Shown here: positions 63,560-64,000 of the stretch, piece after piece | How positions within the stretch are numbered: the first letter of the stretch is position 1 | Layout of the letters: every line of letters begins with the position of its first letter | NCBI RefSeq assembly: GCF_027744825.2 | Contig: NC_071342.1 | Coordinates: 12,791,501 to 12,855,500, forward strand | Reading direction: 5' to 3' | DNA length: 64,000 nt | Source of the DNA: Synchiropus splendidus | Lineage: Eukaryota > Chordata > Actinopteri > Syngnathiformes > Callionymidae | The notes under the pieces: model-generated | Told to the model about the DNA's origin: nothing | The model's database searches: none | The model's input: only the letters and a program-made list of their open reading frames with translations | Program-made: the position numbers and the translations under genes

Positions 63560-63720
63560 GCCCTCATGAAGCTTCATGAAAGTGTCCTTGTTGTCAGAGC
63601 CCCATAGATAACATTATGTTCTCAGAAACCCTTCATCATTTGTTTTAACTGAGAGCGCTACCTACTGTGAAAATAAGGACATTGAGTCATGAACCTCATC
63701 AGCCCAGCACTACTAGAACC
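63560..63720. repeat. Copy of the TCATGAAG/foldback repeat family
   Basis: TCATGAAGCTTCATGA at 63564-63579 followed by AGTGTCC, and further on ATAAGGACATTGAGTCATGA with ACCTCATCAGCCC, paralleling units at 34278-34583. Confidence 0.6.
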
Positions 63721-64000
63721 ATTATACTGGTGTCTTGAAGCAGATGCCAAAACGTGAATCTTGCCAGTAAACGTTACAACCTTCCCCATATTTTGTTTAT
63801 TGGATCACATTTACTTTATCTTTGTTTTGCTATTCTGCTTGTATCAGCGCATTTGAGCCCTGTACTTGCCGTTCAAATCCACAGCACGGAATGTGCGGCA
63901 TTCTGATGCAATTCAAACATCTGATGAATCAGACAGCAGGAGGTAAACATACTATTGTATTATATGACAGAACACTTTATTCACAGAGTTCAGTTCTCAC

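Larger units (their letters stand above)
56178..64000 (-). other. eys intron, continuing beyond the window
   Basis: At least 7.8 kb with no further LamG/EGF exon recognised. Contains homopolymers (24 A at 56524-56547, 31 T at 58706-58736), a short (CA)n at 59127-59148, the inverted repeat copy near 60300 and the hAT-like element at 62644-63491. Confidence 0.7.

Overview
The window looks like teleost fish nuclear DNA. It has vertebrate genes split by many introns, several of them only 62-79 bp long as is common in compact fish genomes. It also has long (TA)n, (AAT)n and (CATC)n microsatellites, LINE fragments of fish type, and short hAT-like DNA transposons with target-site duplications. There is no operon, CRISPR array, phage or bacterial feature.

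Two protein genes are recognised, both on the minus strand. (1) Positions 42-14128 hold the 5' part of a vinculin gene. I resolve 18 consecutive exons. Their lengths sum to 2745 nt, exactly 915 codons, and every junction phase agrees. The window is cut right after the exon that ends at codon 915, the point where vertebrate vinculin either continues or takes the muscle-specific metavinculin insert; the tail exons lie off the left edge. The promoter, with high CpG content, GC boxes, a CCAAT box, a perfect CRE and a CArG-like site, lies just to the right of exon 1. (2) Positions 17563-56177 hold the 3' part of a large extracellular-matrix gene with alternating laminin-G domains and EGF pairs. I resolve ten exons (901 codons plus stop, continuous frame) and a poly(A) signal 26 nt after the stop. 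Four LamG domains alternating with three EGF pairs, with no transmembrane segment, fit EYS (eyes shut/spacemaker), a photoreceptor matrix and ciliary-region protein. The 5' exons lie beyond the right edge.

Layout: 1-14128 vinculin exons 18 to 1; 14129-14490 its promoter; 14490-17560 intergenic DNA with two long (TA)n tracts; 17563-25050 the seven densely packed 3' exons of eys; 25051-64000 mostly large eys introns (up to 13.6 kb) holding three isolated exons and many transposon remnants. The genes run tail-to-head on the same strand: the eys poly(A) site is about 3.4 kb upstream of the vinculin start codon. They are not expected to act in one pathway. Vinculin is a cytoplasmic adhesion linker; EYS is secreted by photoreceptors.

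The most informative observations are a GC-AG intron in vinculin, the replacement of human-numbered Tyr822 by Leu, a 13-bp-armed palindrome forming an RFX-type X-box inside vinculin coding sequence, a perfect 21-bp hairpin in a vinculin intron, the repeating exon-phase pattern of eys with a fused 1.2 kb last exon, and several well-delimited non-autonomous DNA transposons. I see no novel multi-gene system here.
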